The notes beneath the pieces are model-generated. The model did not search any database, was not told the DNA's origin, and was given only the letters and a program-made list of their open reading frames with translations. Positions 26,998 through 34,254 of a stretch of DNA of 64,000 nt are shown in pieces. The translations under genes were made by a program, and so were the position numbers. This stretch comes from Bacteroidota bacterium (GTDB taxonomy: Bacteria > Bacteroidota > Bacteroidia > UKL13-3). Position 1 is the stretch's first letter; every line of letters starts with the position of its first letter. The DNA is taken from positions 62,001-126,000 of the forward strand of contig CANHVU010000006.1 in NCBI GenBank assembly GCA_947464275.1, read 5' to 3'.

Positions 26998-27599
26998 TTG
27001 GCTAAAGCCAATTTGAGTTTATCATCCATCTCCACGCCCTAAAGGGCGTGGCAATTAATCCTTCCATATAGCCAAGTCAATTGGATAGGATAATTTTTTG
27101 TAGATATTACAAAAAGCAAATAAGAACAAAGCTAAATTGTTTTGAAAATGACTATTTAAAAGAATCTATTGCCGTGGCAATTAATCCTTCCATACAGCCA
27201 AGTTAATTGGATAGGATAATTTTTTATAGATATTACAAAAAACTTATAAGTACAAAGCTAAAAAATATTGAAAATAACTATTTAAAAGAATCTATTGCCG
27301 TGGCAATTAATCCTTCCATTCAGCCAAGTCAATTGGATAGGATAATTTTTTATAGCTATTACAAAAAACTTATAAGTACAAAGCAAAATAGTATTGAAAA
27401 TAACTGTTTAAAGAACCTATTGCCGCGGCAATTAATCTTTCCATACAGCCAAGTCAATTGGTTAGGATAATTTTTTATAGCTGTTACAAAAAGCAGATAA
27501 GAACAAAGCTAAATTGTTTTGAAAATGACTATTTAAAAGAATCTATTGCCGTGCCCTTTAGGGCATGGAATAAAAAAAACACCTATTGGCTTTAGCCAA
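26998..27599. repeat. Hairpin-bounded element with four tandem 126-bp repeats
   Basis: Ends are mirror images: TTGGCTAAAGCCAA (26998-27011) at the left and its reverse complement TTGGCTTTAGCCAA (27586-27599) at the right. Inside these are hairpins CCACGCCC-TAAA-GGGCGTGG (27032-27051) and CCGTGCCC-TTTA-GGGCATGG (27549-27568). Between them lie four direct repeats starting with GGCAATTAATC at 27050, 27176, 27302 and 27427 (periods 126, 126, 125). Each internal junction is a small palindrome ATTGCC-GT-GGCAAT (ATTGCCGCGGCAAT at the third). Units 1 and 4 share one variant of the 3' half and units 2 and 3 another. No transposase is present, suggesting a non-autonomous REP/BIME-like or MITE-like element. 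Confidence 0.75.
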
Positions 27600-27648
27600 A
27601 CTTTATACAGCTATTAGTTTTAAAAAACAGAACCCTGCAAAATCAGTC

Positions 27649-27735
27649 GTCATGCTGAAAGCATCTTCTTGGCTATAAATGATTACTTGCCATTAGCCAA
27701 CTTGGTTGCCAAGTAAAGGAGATGCACTGCATGAC
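27649..27735. repeat. REP-type inverted repeat
   Basis: Left side CGTCATGC...GCATCT (27648-27666) mirrors right side AGATGC...GCATGAC (27720-27735). Nested inside are TTGGCTA / TAGCCAA (27669-27675 / 27694-27700) and ACTTGGTTGCCAAGT (27700-27714). GTCATGC...GCATC words in inverted pairs are a frequent extragenic repeat type in Bacteroidota genomes. Confidence 0.6.
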
Positions 27736-27925
27736 TTGATTTTTTGAATTATGCCCTTTAATATGGTTTGCTAAAAGAGAGCATAGTCAAATAATATCAA
27801 TAGCATTAAGCAAGCTAATGTATAAAAAATATAGTTTTTGATATTAGCACCTACAAAACAATTTTTTATTGATTTCCTTAACTTTTATATGCATGTTTAC
27901 ATCCTGATAAAAATGAGTATCACCC

Positions 27926-27996
27926 ATGACTGACAAGCATTTTTTAAAAACTATTTTTAACGAGAAAACTTTAATAAAGAAGACCTTGAAAATATT
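27926..27996 (+). pseudogene. Out-of-frame N-terminal segment of the Crp/Fnr gene
   Basis: From ATG 27926 the frame reads MTDKHFLKTIFNEKTL and stops at a TGA at 27998-28000. The N-terminus of the following regulator would be expected to read FLKTIFNE, then N-F-N-K-E-D-L-E-N-I-L-N-Q-Y. The second part is encoded here but one base out of frame, starting at about 27967. A single missing A in the run at 27964-27967 (GAGAAAACTTT) would join the two. So the gene has either a real frameshift or a sequencing error. Confidence 0.7.
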
Positions 27997-28506
27997 TTGA
28001 ATCAATACCAACGAATTGAATTTGCCAAAAACGATTTTTTAATTCAGGAAGATTCAACTGCTAATTATTACTACTTTATCGAAAGTGGTTATGTTCGCTC
28101 GTATGTAATAGATTTAGAAGGAAATGATATTAGTACTAAGTTTTTTAGTTCATCAGACATAGTAATTGATTGGCATTCGTATTTTTTAAAAACCAAATGT
28201 CGTGAAAATGTGCAAGCCATTACTGCTTGTGTGGCTTGGAAAATTACTTTCGAAAACTTTATGAAGTTGTTTAAAATAGAAGCTTTTAGAGAGGTTGGGC
28301 GTACCCGTTTGGTTAATAATTATTTTGAACTAAAAAATCATTCTATATCAATTATAGCTGACCCTGCAAAGGACAGGTATTTAAATTTACTCAAATCGAA
28401 ACCCGATATTGTTCAAAATGTACCATTGAAGCAAATTGCAACTTATTTAGGCATTACCGATACTTCATTAAGTAGGATTAGAAAAGAAATTTTAGGAGAA
28501 AAATAA
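27997..28506 (+). CDS. Crp/Fnr family transcriptional regulator (N-terminus apparently frameshifted)
   Basis: 169 residues from a TTG at 27997. The cyclic-nucleotide-binding-like beta-roll occupies about residues 1-105 (FIESGYVRSYVIDLEGNDIS is the typical central strand pair) and a C-terminal helix-turn-helix about 140-165 (VPLKQIATYLGITDTSLSRI). This is the compact Bacteroidota Crp-like class, with no Fe-S cysteines of the FNR type and no obvious cAMP contacts. The natural N-terminus seems to begin at 27926 in another frame. It overlaps the next gene by one base (TAATG). A palindrome before 29307 looks like its target. Confidence 0.85.
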   Translation: MNQYQRIEFAKNDFLIQEDSTANYYYFIESGYVRSYVIDLEGNDISTKFFSSSDIVIDWHSYFLKTKCRENVQAITACVAWKITFENFMKLFKIEAFREVGRTRLVNNYFELKNHSISIIADPAKDRYLNLLKSKPDIVQNVPLKQIATYLGITDTSLSRIRKEILGEK

Positions 28507-29222
28507 TGAGTACTTTAACACCTTATTTTGTTCCTCAATGGATTTCAATATTGTTTTTGATGGTGATACCAATCCCTTTTATTTTATTGGTAGTATTTGT
28601 AAAAAAACATGTCAATAAAACGGAGTATCCACTAGCACTTCCTTTAACTGTTGTGTTTTTTAGCTTGTACTTATTATACATAGCCCTGGCAAGTAATTTA
28701 GGGGTGTTTAACCAGGTTTTATTTCCACCAAAAGTACTTTTGTTTACTACTTTTCCGTTTGCGTTTTTCCTTTTTGTAGTTATTTATAACGCTAAATTTT
28801 ACACCAACTTATTGCATCATACAGCCCTTGAAAACTTAATTAAGCTGCATATTTTCAGGTTAATTGGTGTGTTTTTTGTATTGCTTGCCTTGCATGATGC
28901 TTTACCCAAACCGTTTGCGTTTATTGCAGGTATTGGCGATATGCTAACTGCCATTACAAGTATTTTTGTAGCTAAAGCTGTAATAAATAAAAAAAGTTAT
29001 GCTTTAAAACTTACTTACTTTTGGAATATGTTTGGCACCGTTGATATTTTATTTACTGCCATTGCAGCCAATGTTTTAACCAAACTTTCAATTGATACAG
29101 GTTCCATGGGTGTTGACACCTTAGCATTTTTTCCATTTTGTATTATACCTGCATTTGCTCCACCCATTATTTTATTCTTACATTTTTCTACTTTTAAAAA
29201 ATTAAAACAATTATCCCGCTAA
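28506..29222 (+). CDS. Multi-pass membrane protein of unknown function
   Basis: 238 residues with about seven hydrophobic helices (residues 14-31, 40-60, 66-86, 110-130, 135-155, 170-190, 203-225) and no signal peptide. No family motif was recognised. It is translationally coupled to the Crp-type regulator (stop and start overlap at 28504-28508), so it is part of that operon and perhaps linked to what the regulator senses. The 85-bp gap that follows contains the palindrome and promoter of the next unit. Confidence 0.75.
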   Translation: MSTLTPYFVPQWISILFLMVIPIPFILLVVFVKKHVNKTEYPLALPLTVVFFSLYLLYIALASNLGVFNQVLFPPKVLLFTTFPFAFFLFVVIYNAKFYTNLLHHTALENLIKLHIFRLIGVFFVLLALHDALPKPFAFIAGIGDMLTAITSIFVAKAVINKKSYALKLTYFWNMFGTVDILFTAIAANVLTKLSIDTGSMGVDTLAFFPFCIIPAFAPPIILFLHFSTFKKLKQLSR

Positions 29223-29229
29223 ATTCACT

Positions 29230-29247
29230 TCTTGCCATATGGCAAGA
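29230..29247. promoter_or_regulatory. 18-bp palindrome, candidate Crp-type activator site
   Basis: TCTTGCCATATGGCAAGA is a perfect palindrome. Its core TTGCC-ATAT-GGCAA has the TTG-N8-CAA layout of Crp/Fnr sites. The centre lies about 43.5 bp before the start site predicted from the -7 element at 29268-29275, close to the -41.5 of class II activators. Confidence 0.6.
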
Positions 29248-29267
29248 TTAGATTGAAACCACCAACA

Positions 29268-29275
29268 TACTTTTG
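29268..29275 (+). promoter_or_regulatory. Promoter -7 element TACTTTTG
   Basis: Exact match to the Bacteroidota TAnnTTTG consensus, 31 bp before the ATG at 29307. No TTTG is present around -33, as expected for an activator-dependent promoter. Confidence 0.6.
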
Positions 29276-29306
29276 TACCACAATTAACAATTAAACAAAA
29301 AACAAA

Positions 29307-29654
29307 ATGGTACAAACTAATGAATTTATGATGGTTTTCAGATTCGAGCCAAACAACAATTATCAACCAACTGAAGTTGAATTAAACGAAATGCACCAAG
29401 CGTGGGGCGCCTTTATTGGCAATATTGCCATACAAGAAAAATTGGTAAGCACTCACCATTTAAGTTTTGAAGGGAAGCAAATTTTTGCTGACAAATCGGT
29501 GGTAGAAGGTATTCATGTGGCAAATAACCTAACAATTGCTGGGAATATGATAGTTAAAGCCAATTCAATAGATGAGGCCGCAGATATGGCTAAAAATTGT
29601 CCCATTTTAGTAATGGGTGGTACAGTAGAAGTTAGGGCCATTCAACCAATGTAA
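29307..29654 (+). CDS. YciI family protein
   Basis: 115 residues forming a single YCII-related ferredoxin-like domain. Typical features are the opening strand EFMMVFRFEP, the HQAWGAFIGNIAIQEKLVS helix with strand, and the terminal GGTVEVRAIQPM strand, which carries the conserved region often found in extracytoplasmic-sigma-associated YciI proteins. The catalytic role of this family is largely unknown. It starts a two-gene unit with a SRPBCC protein 32 bp downstream, and lies after a Crp-like palindrome. Confidence 0.85.
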   Translation: MVQTNEFMMVFRFEPNNNYQPTEVELNEMHQAWGAFIGNIAIQEKLVSTHHLSFEGKQIFADKSVVEGIHVANNLTIAGNMIVKANSIDEAADMAKNCPILVMGGTVEVRAIQPM

Positions 29655-29686
29655 TCTTTCTCTAAACAATTAATTTAAACAGAAAA

Positions 29687-30220
29687 ATGAAAATGATAAT
29701 TTCGATAATAATAGCAGTTTTAGTAGCATTTATAAGCTTTGGTTTATACAAAGCAAGCTCTTTAAAAAATATTCAAATAGTAAAATCTGTAACCATTAAT
29801 GGCACAAAAGAAGAAGTATTTAATATGGTACGTTACTTAAAAAACTTTCCAAAATGGTCGCCATTTTTAGCAGAAGACCCTTCTCAAAAATATGAAGTAA
29901 AAGGTGAAGATGGAATAGTTGGGGCGCAATACCATTGGGATGGAAATAGTGGCAAGGATTTAGGTTTTCAAGAAATTGTAAAAATAGACACCTTTAGCTT
30001 TGTAGGTATGCAATGCGATATTCAAAAACCATTTGTAGCCAAACCTACATTTGACTATTACTTTACTGAAACAGCCAACGGAATAGAGGTAAAACAAGAC
30101 TTTAAAGTAGAATCGGAACTAATACCCGCATTTTTTATGTGGTTGTTTGGTGCAAAAGCCGAAATGGAAAAAACCAATCAAAAAGGATTAGAATTATTGA
30201 AAAAAGCAATTGAAAAATAA
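29687..30220 (+). CDS. Membrane-anchored SRPBCC (START-like) family protein
   Basis: 177 residues: one N-terminal helix (about residues 3-20), then a single SRPBCC/polyketide-cyclase-like ligand-binding domain. Family features are SVTINGTKEEVFNMVRYLKN, FPKWSPFLAEDPSQKYEVKG and the closing long helix AEMEKTNQKGLELLKKAIE. It should bind a hydrophobic ligand in the periplasm or at the membrane. Co-transcribed with the YciI gene and followed by a strong terminator. Confidence 0.85.
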   Translation: MKMIISIIIAVLVAFISFGLYKASSLKNIQIVKSVTINGTKEEVFNMVRYLKNFPKWSPFLAEDPSQKYEVKGEDGIVGAQYHWDGNSGKDLGFQEIVKIDTFSFVGMQCDIQKPFVAKPTFDYYFTETANGIEVKQDFKVESELIPAFFMWLFGAKAEMEKTNQKGLELLKKAIEK

Positions 30221-30248
30221 TAATAACTGAAGCTAACCTAAAACTTTT

Positions 30249-30295
30249 TACTGCTGTTGAGCCTTAACAAAAAAGGCCAACAGCAGTATTTTTTT
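30249..30295 (+). terminator. Intrinsic terminator after the SRPBCC gene
   Basis: 11-bp outer arms TACTGCTGTTG (30249-30259) and CAACAGCAGTA (30278-30288), plus an inner GCC/GGC after one bulged A, followed by seven T. Confidence 0.92.
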
Positions 30296-30300
30296 GTTTA

Positions 30301-30468
30301 AACTAAACAATACTGCGTGAAGCAACTCCATAATCTCTATAGCGAAACCCTAATGAATTTAGAAACAGGCGTTTCGGCTACTTCACCCAAAACGGAAAAT
30401 TAGCACAGCTACTTGCTAGTGCGTATCGTAAATGGAAACAAAAAACGATAGGCTCTTTTTTGAAATAG
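30301..30468 (+). pseudogene. Possible decayed coding fragment
   Basis: Between two terminators the plus strand has a frame with coding-like composition ending at a stop near 30468: FGYFTQNGKLAQLLASAY then RKWKQKTIGSFLK, preceded in the same frame by stops and in another frame by QLHNLYSETLMNLETGVSA. This looks like the remnant of a protein C-terminus with frameshifts. The family was not recognised, and chance cannot be excluded. Confidence 0.3.
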
Positions 30469-30503
30469 TGTATTCAAGTAAGTGTAACTAATTTATAAAA
30501 CAA

Positions 30504-30534
30504 AATGGGCAAGCAGTAAAACTGCTTGCCCATT
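30504..30534 (-). terminator. Intrinsic terminator after the T9SS carbohydrate-binding gene
   Basis: Perfect 14-bp arms AATGGGCAAGCAGT and ACTGCTTGCCCATT with a 3-nt loop. On the minus strand it is followed by a T-rich run (TTTTGTTTTAT), 22 bp beyond the stop at 30557. Confidence 0.9.
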
Positions 30535-30556
30535 GTATGATTTTAAAATCTTAAAT

Positions 30557-32392
30557 TTATTCTTTTATAATTTTCTTGAAGGTATCAACACCATTTATGC
30601 TAGCCTTAACAGTATAAAAACCGTTTGGTAAACTAGTAATATCAACATTTACAGTATTAGCATTTGGTGAAGTTGTTAATACAACCTGACCCAATGAATT
30701 GTAGATAGCAATATCTTGGATATTATTTTTAGTGATGATATTTAAATTATTGCTTGCAGGATTTGGAAAAACACCAATTGTTTCTGCATTTAGAGATGCA
30801 ATACTAGTTGTGGCTTTTTTGCTAAATAAAACATTATCAATGTAAACAATTGAAGTCCCTACAGGTGTGCTTGCAAAAATAAGTTGTGCAATATTCTTTT
30901 TAGTTGTAAGGCCTGTCATGCTCGATATTGACACTGCTACGTGATTCCAACCGTTTAAAGTCGGTGTGATGGTTGTTTCGTGTTCTTTATCATTACCACC
31001 ACCAATAACACCATCAGCACCTGCATCAACTAATTTGAACCTAAAAGCTGTAGAATTTGGCGTCCACATATCAAATTCAAATGAATCCATACCAGTTAAA
31101 TCAATTTGTTTTGTAATCGTTTCAATCCCAACAAAATCTAATCCAGTGTATTTTTTAACATCATCTGATCCAATTTTTGTTTCTGTATGTGTGCCATTAG
31201 ACCAAGAAGTTCTCCAAGTATCAACGGTTACATTGGTGTAAGCATTGCTAAACAATGAAATAACGTCTTTAGCTAGTTTTGTAGGAGTTTTTGCAGCAAC
31301 AGTTGGCTCAGCCAATACAGGTGCTTTACTAAACATAATATTATCCAAATAAACTATAGATGTACCTACAGGTGCACTTGCAAAAATAAGTTGTGCAATA
31401 TTTGACTTAGTAGTTAAGCCAGTAAAATTAGATATTGGCACCGATATATGATTCCATCCTTCTAATGTAGGAGAAACAGTAAGTTCATGCTCTTTATCAT
31501 CCCCACCTCCAATAGTTCCATTGGCTCCAGCATCAACTAATTTGAATCTAAAATTAGTAGAATTTGGCGTCCAAATGTCAAATTCAAATAAATCCATAGC
31601 GCTGATGTTAATTGGTTTTGCAATCATTTCAATACCAACAAAATCCAATCCAGAGTATTTTTTAACATCATCAGTGCCAATTTTCATTTCTGTAAGTGTA
31701 CCATTAGACCATCCTGTTCTCCAAGTATCAACAGTTACATTGGTGTAGGCGTTGCTAAACAACGAAATAACATCAGCAGCTGGTTTGGTTGGAGCCATGG
31801 CAGGCGTAGTTGGTTCAGCTAAAATAGTGCCACCAGAAAATGTAATATTGTCGAAATAAGAAATAGTAGTATCAGCTCTAGGATCACCACCAGGAATGAA
31901 ATCAGGGAATATTACAATTTGAGTAATATTATTTGATTCAGGGACACCTATTTTTGCAGAAAAGTCAAAAGTTAATTCTTCCCACTCATTGATTTTAGTA
32001 TTAGCTACTTTGATTTCGCCTGTAGACCCATTGGTGCTGTTAACGAATTTGATTCCAACATCGCTAATTCTAGTTTTGTACACCAAAATTTTCACTTTGG
32101 CATTTGATGCAGATAAAGAAAACGTACCAATATCTGAGCCTTTTGCAGACTCACATCCAGCCCACGGATTACCTCCTTTTAGTGCAGTAAATTTTGCTAC
32201 TTTACTGGAAGTGTTTGGAGCAACTGAACTTGGATTGTTTACAATTTCTAATGTTGGATTCGTGCCATTCTCAAAAGTTGTCCATGTCCAACTCGCACCT
32301 TGACCACCCGTTTCAAAATTAATTGGGGCGTTTTGAGAAAATCCTATGCTTGAAACAAGTAAGGATAAACTTAAAGTAATGATTTTTTTCAT
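30557..32392 (-). CDS. Secreted carbohydrate-binding-like protein with T9SS sorting domain
   Basis: 611 residues. Signal peptide about 1-20 (MKKIITLSLSLLVSSIGFSQ); an N-terminal jelly-roll-like domain (about 21-190, opening PINFETGGQGASWTWTTF) of the kind attached to GH16 glucanases; two nearly identical ~165-residue repeats (about 192-358 and 361-527, each containing DVISLFSNAYTNVTVDTWRT); and a T9SS type A tail (about 535-611, VFPNPASNNLNI). The same repeat type occurs in the lipoprotein at 44802-46223. No catalytic residues are seen, so it is probably a surface glucan-binding protein. It is divergent from the Nudix regulator, with a 21-bp inverted repeat between. Confidence 0.8.
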   Translation of the reverse strand: MKKIITLSLSLLVSSIGFSQNAPINFETGGQGASWTWTTFENGTNPTLEIVNNPSSVAPNTSSKVAKFTALKGGNPWAGCESAKGSDIGTFSLSASNAKVKILVYKTRISDVGIKFVNSTNGSTGEIKVANTKINEWEELTFDFSAKIGVPESNNITQIVIFPDFIPGGDPRADTTISYFDNITFSGGTILAEPTTPAMAPTKPAADVISLFSNAYTNVTVDTWRTGWSNGTLTEMKIGTDDVKKYSGLDFVGIEMIAKPINISAMDLFEFDIWTPNSTNFRFKLVDAGANGTIGGGDDKEHELTVSPTLEGWNHISVPISNFTGLTTKSNIAQLIFASAPVGTSIVYLDNIMFSKAPVLAEPTVAAKTPTKLAKDVISLFSNAYTNVTVDTWRTSWSNGTHTETKIGSDDVKKYTGLDFVGIETITKQIDLTGMDSFEFDMWTPNSTAFRFKLVDAGADGVIGGGNDKEHETTITPTLNGWNHVAVSISSMTGLTTKKNIAQLIFASTPVGTSIVYIDNVLFSKKATTSIASLNAETIGVFPNPASNNLNIITKNNIQDIAIYNSLGQVVLTTSPNANTVNVDITSLPNGFYTVKASINGVDTFKKIIKE

Positions 32393-32457
32393 ATGTAATT
32401 ATATTAATATATTTGTAAACGCAAGTAAAGCAAAAAAAGTTAAAGTAAAAAATACTA

Positions 32458-32478
32458 TAAGTAAATTTATTTTACTTA
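32458..32478. promoter_or_regulatory. 21-bp inverted repeat, candidate operator of the Nudix regulator
   Basis: TAAGTAAA (32458-32465), spacer TTTAT, TTTACTTA (32471-32478). It lies in the 109-bp gap between the divergent T9SS glucan-binding gene (start 32392) and the regulator (start 32502), the usual place for the operator of a local sugar regulator. AT-rich, so symmetry alone is not proof. Confidence 0.6.
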
Positions 32479-32501
32479 CAATTCTTCCGTTATTTTGCAA
32501 C

Positions 32502-33227
32502 ATGAAATCAACAAATGCTTACTATATATCCGACTATAATTTTCCAATCAGAGAGTACTTTGTTTTTGGTTTATCAGTTGACTGTGTAGTGTTTGGATAC
32601 CATGAAGGTGAGATAAAAGTATTGTTGGTGCAAAGAAGTTTGGAGCCTTTTAAAGATCATTGGGCCTTAATTGGAGACCTTGTAGAGCCTGACCAAAACT
32701 TAAGTGATGCCGCTAATAATGTGTTGGAAAAGCTCACTGGATTAAAAAATATTTACATGAAACAGTTTTTCGCTTTTGGAAGTTTAGAAAGACACCCGTT
32801 GGACCGAGTGGTTACAGTGGGTTATTTTTCATTAGTAAATAGTTTAAGCTATAATCCCATTGCATCGTCTTGGGCAAAATCCGCAGAATGGTTTAGTATA
32901 AATGAGTTGCCTGAATTGGCCTTTGACCACCAAAGTATTTTAGAAAAAGGCATAGAAACATTAAAAAATGAGGTTCGACATAAGCCTACAGGGTTTGAAT
33001 TGCTGCCAACTAAATTTACACTACTGGAACTACAATTGTTATACGAAGCCTTGCTAGGATATAAGTTTGATAAATCTAATTTCAGGAAAAAAATTCTCGA
33101 AATGAATATTTTACAACCGTTGAATGAGCTTAAAGAAAATGTTGCTCATCGTCCTGCCAAACTATTTAAATTTGATGAAAAAAGATACAAGGTACTAGAA
33201 GAAAAGGGCTTTTCTTTTGAACTTTAA
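32502..33227 (+). CDS. NrtR-type Nudix-domain transcriptional regulator
   Basis: 241 residues from ATG 32502 (an upstream ATG at 32346 overlaps the divergent gene and is unlikely). N-terminal Nudix domain (about 15-150, FGLSVDCVVFGYHEGEIKVL then LLVQRSLEPFKDHWALIG). The Nudix box is degenerate (G-D-L-V-E-P-D...N-N-V-L-E-K), with the catalytic Glu pair not conserved, as expected for a ligand sensor. A winged helix follows (about 160-235, PTKFTLLELQLLYEALLGY). NrtR-family members regulate NAD or, in Bacteroidota, sugar catabolism. Its position beside the beta-glucan locus suggests that it responds to a glucan-derived sugar. Confidence 0.85.
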   Translation: MKSTNAYYISDYNFPIREYFVFGLSVDCVVFGYHEGEIKVLLVQRSLEPFKDHWALIGDLVEPDQNLSDAANNVLEKLTGLKNIYMKQFFAFGSLERHPLDRVVTVGYFSLVNSLSYNPIASSWAKSAEWFSINELPELAFDHQSILEKGIETLKNEVRHKPTGFELLPTKFTLLELQLLYEALLGYKFDKSNFRKKILEMNILQPLNELKENVAHRPAKLFKFDEKRYKVLEEKGFSFEL

Positions 33228-33306
33228 GGAATAAGAAGTTATTAGTTTTACCAATAAATATTTTTCTATTTTAATTGTCATGACTTGCCCCAAAATCGAT
33301 GGAGGC

Positions 33307-34254
33307 CTATGTTGATTTTAACACTTTTGTGTATTCTTCAAAAACTAATTTAGGCGTCCTGTCTGCTTTAAACACTCCCCAATGCTTTTCAGGTTCCAAT
33401 GGATCTGGTGAACCTTTCCATTGTTCGTCAAATGCTTCGAAAAAGAAGGTTAATACATTATTTTTAAAAGACCATTCCATTAAGTCTTCGTAATAAATCT
33501 TCTGGTTCTCTTCATTCACATGTTCAACATGAATTCCCCTTCCATGCGAATTAGTAGCCCAGCCTGCTTCAGTAATTACTACAGGAATTTGAGGATATTG
33601 ATTGGCTACCATTTGATAGTTAGCAATGGTATAATCAACAGATTCGTTTATGTGTTTGTATTCCCAAACTGGATAGGTGTGTATTGAAATGAAATCTATC
33701 ACCTCTACAAGTGGTGCGAGGTAATTTAACCAGGGAACATAATTCTCGCAAAAGGTAACTGGTTGTTTAATACTTTTCTTCACTCTTTTTGCAAACTCTA
33801 TAACACGGTCAACAGGTACAAAATGATCCGTCCAGTCAACACAAGCTTCATTGCCAAGTGATACACAACAAATAATTTCAGTATATTGATTAGACCAATC
33901 GATTAGGATTTGAATTTTTTGGTCGTTCATTTTCCTATTTTCTTCCAGTTGCGTTTCCTCATAAATACCACCACCCCATGGGCAGCCATGGTTATTCAAT
34001 TCAGCTACGATGTATGCACCAAGCATTAATTTGAAGTCTAATTTTTCTTCGAGAATAACCTTGATTACAGTTAACGCGTGCTCATCACAATCATACAATC
34101 GCAGGTATTTACAATGAGGTGCTAAAAGCAGTAAATCTTCTTTTATTTCTTCGTAAGATGGCACAATTCCACCTGGTTGTTGTCCATTTCGAAAGCCAGA
34201 ATAACACATGGCTTTGGCAAATGGTAAATTAAATTGATTAAAAAAATCTGCCAT
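33307..34254 (-). CDS. GH17 beta-1,3-glucanase-like enzyme, signal-less (copy C)
   Basis: A 315-residue (beta/alpha)8 glycosidase of family GH17. Predicted acid/base E136 in SLGNEACVDW and nucleophile E229 in VVITEAGWATN. It starts MADFFNQFNLPFAKAMCYSG with no signal peptide, so it should be cytoplasmic. It resembles the GH17 lipoprotein (39091-40368) in its FFFEAFDEQWKG and HTYPVWEY motifs more than the adjacent copy B. Its start overlaps the stop of copy B by one base, indicating translational coupling; it is the last gene of the operon. Substrate probably short beta-1,3-gluco-oligosaccharides; transglycosylation is also possible in this family. Confidence 0.85.
   Translation of the reverse strand: MADFFNQFNLPFAKAMCYSGFRNGQQPGGIVPSYEEIKEDLLLLAPHCKYLRLYDCDEHALTVIKVILEEKLDFKLMLGAYIVAELNNHGCPWGGGIYEETQLEENRKMNDQKIQILIDWSNQYTEIICCVSLGNEACVDWTDHFVPVDRVIEFAKRVKKSIKQPVTFCENYVPWLNYLAPLVEVIDFISIHTYPVWEYKHINESVDYTIANYQMVANQYPQIPVVITEAGWATNSHGRGIHVEHVNEENQKIYYEDLMEWSFKNNVLTFFFEAFDEQWKGSPDPLEPEKHWGVFKADRTPKLVFEEYTKVLKST

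Larger units (their letters stand above)
26665..27925. other. 1.26-kb gene-free repeat region between ccoNO and the Crp-type gene
   Basis: No convincing gene is present. From left to right it holds a 9-bp-stem hairpin (CGGTTGGTT / AACCAACCG, 26825-26846), an imperfect terminator-like hairpin (about 26888-26927), a hairpin-bounded tandem repeat element (26998-27599) and a REP-type inverted repeat (27649-27735). The short reading frame 27207-27470 is explained by the 126-bp period, which is a multiple of three. Confidence 0.8.

Noticed and set aside
27207-27470. 87-codon frame with an internal 42-residue repeat
   Set aside because: The frame is a by-product of the 126-bp period. Other units carry stops in the same frame, and no start or ribosome site is convincing.
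27050-27552. CRISPR-like array in the tandem repeats
   Set aside because: The units repeat over their full 126 bp with no unique spacers, and no cas genes are nearby.
32346-32501. N-terminal extension of the Nudix regulator from an ATG at 32346
   Set aside because: It would overlap the divergent gene and run through the operator; the conserved part begins after the ATG at 32502.
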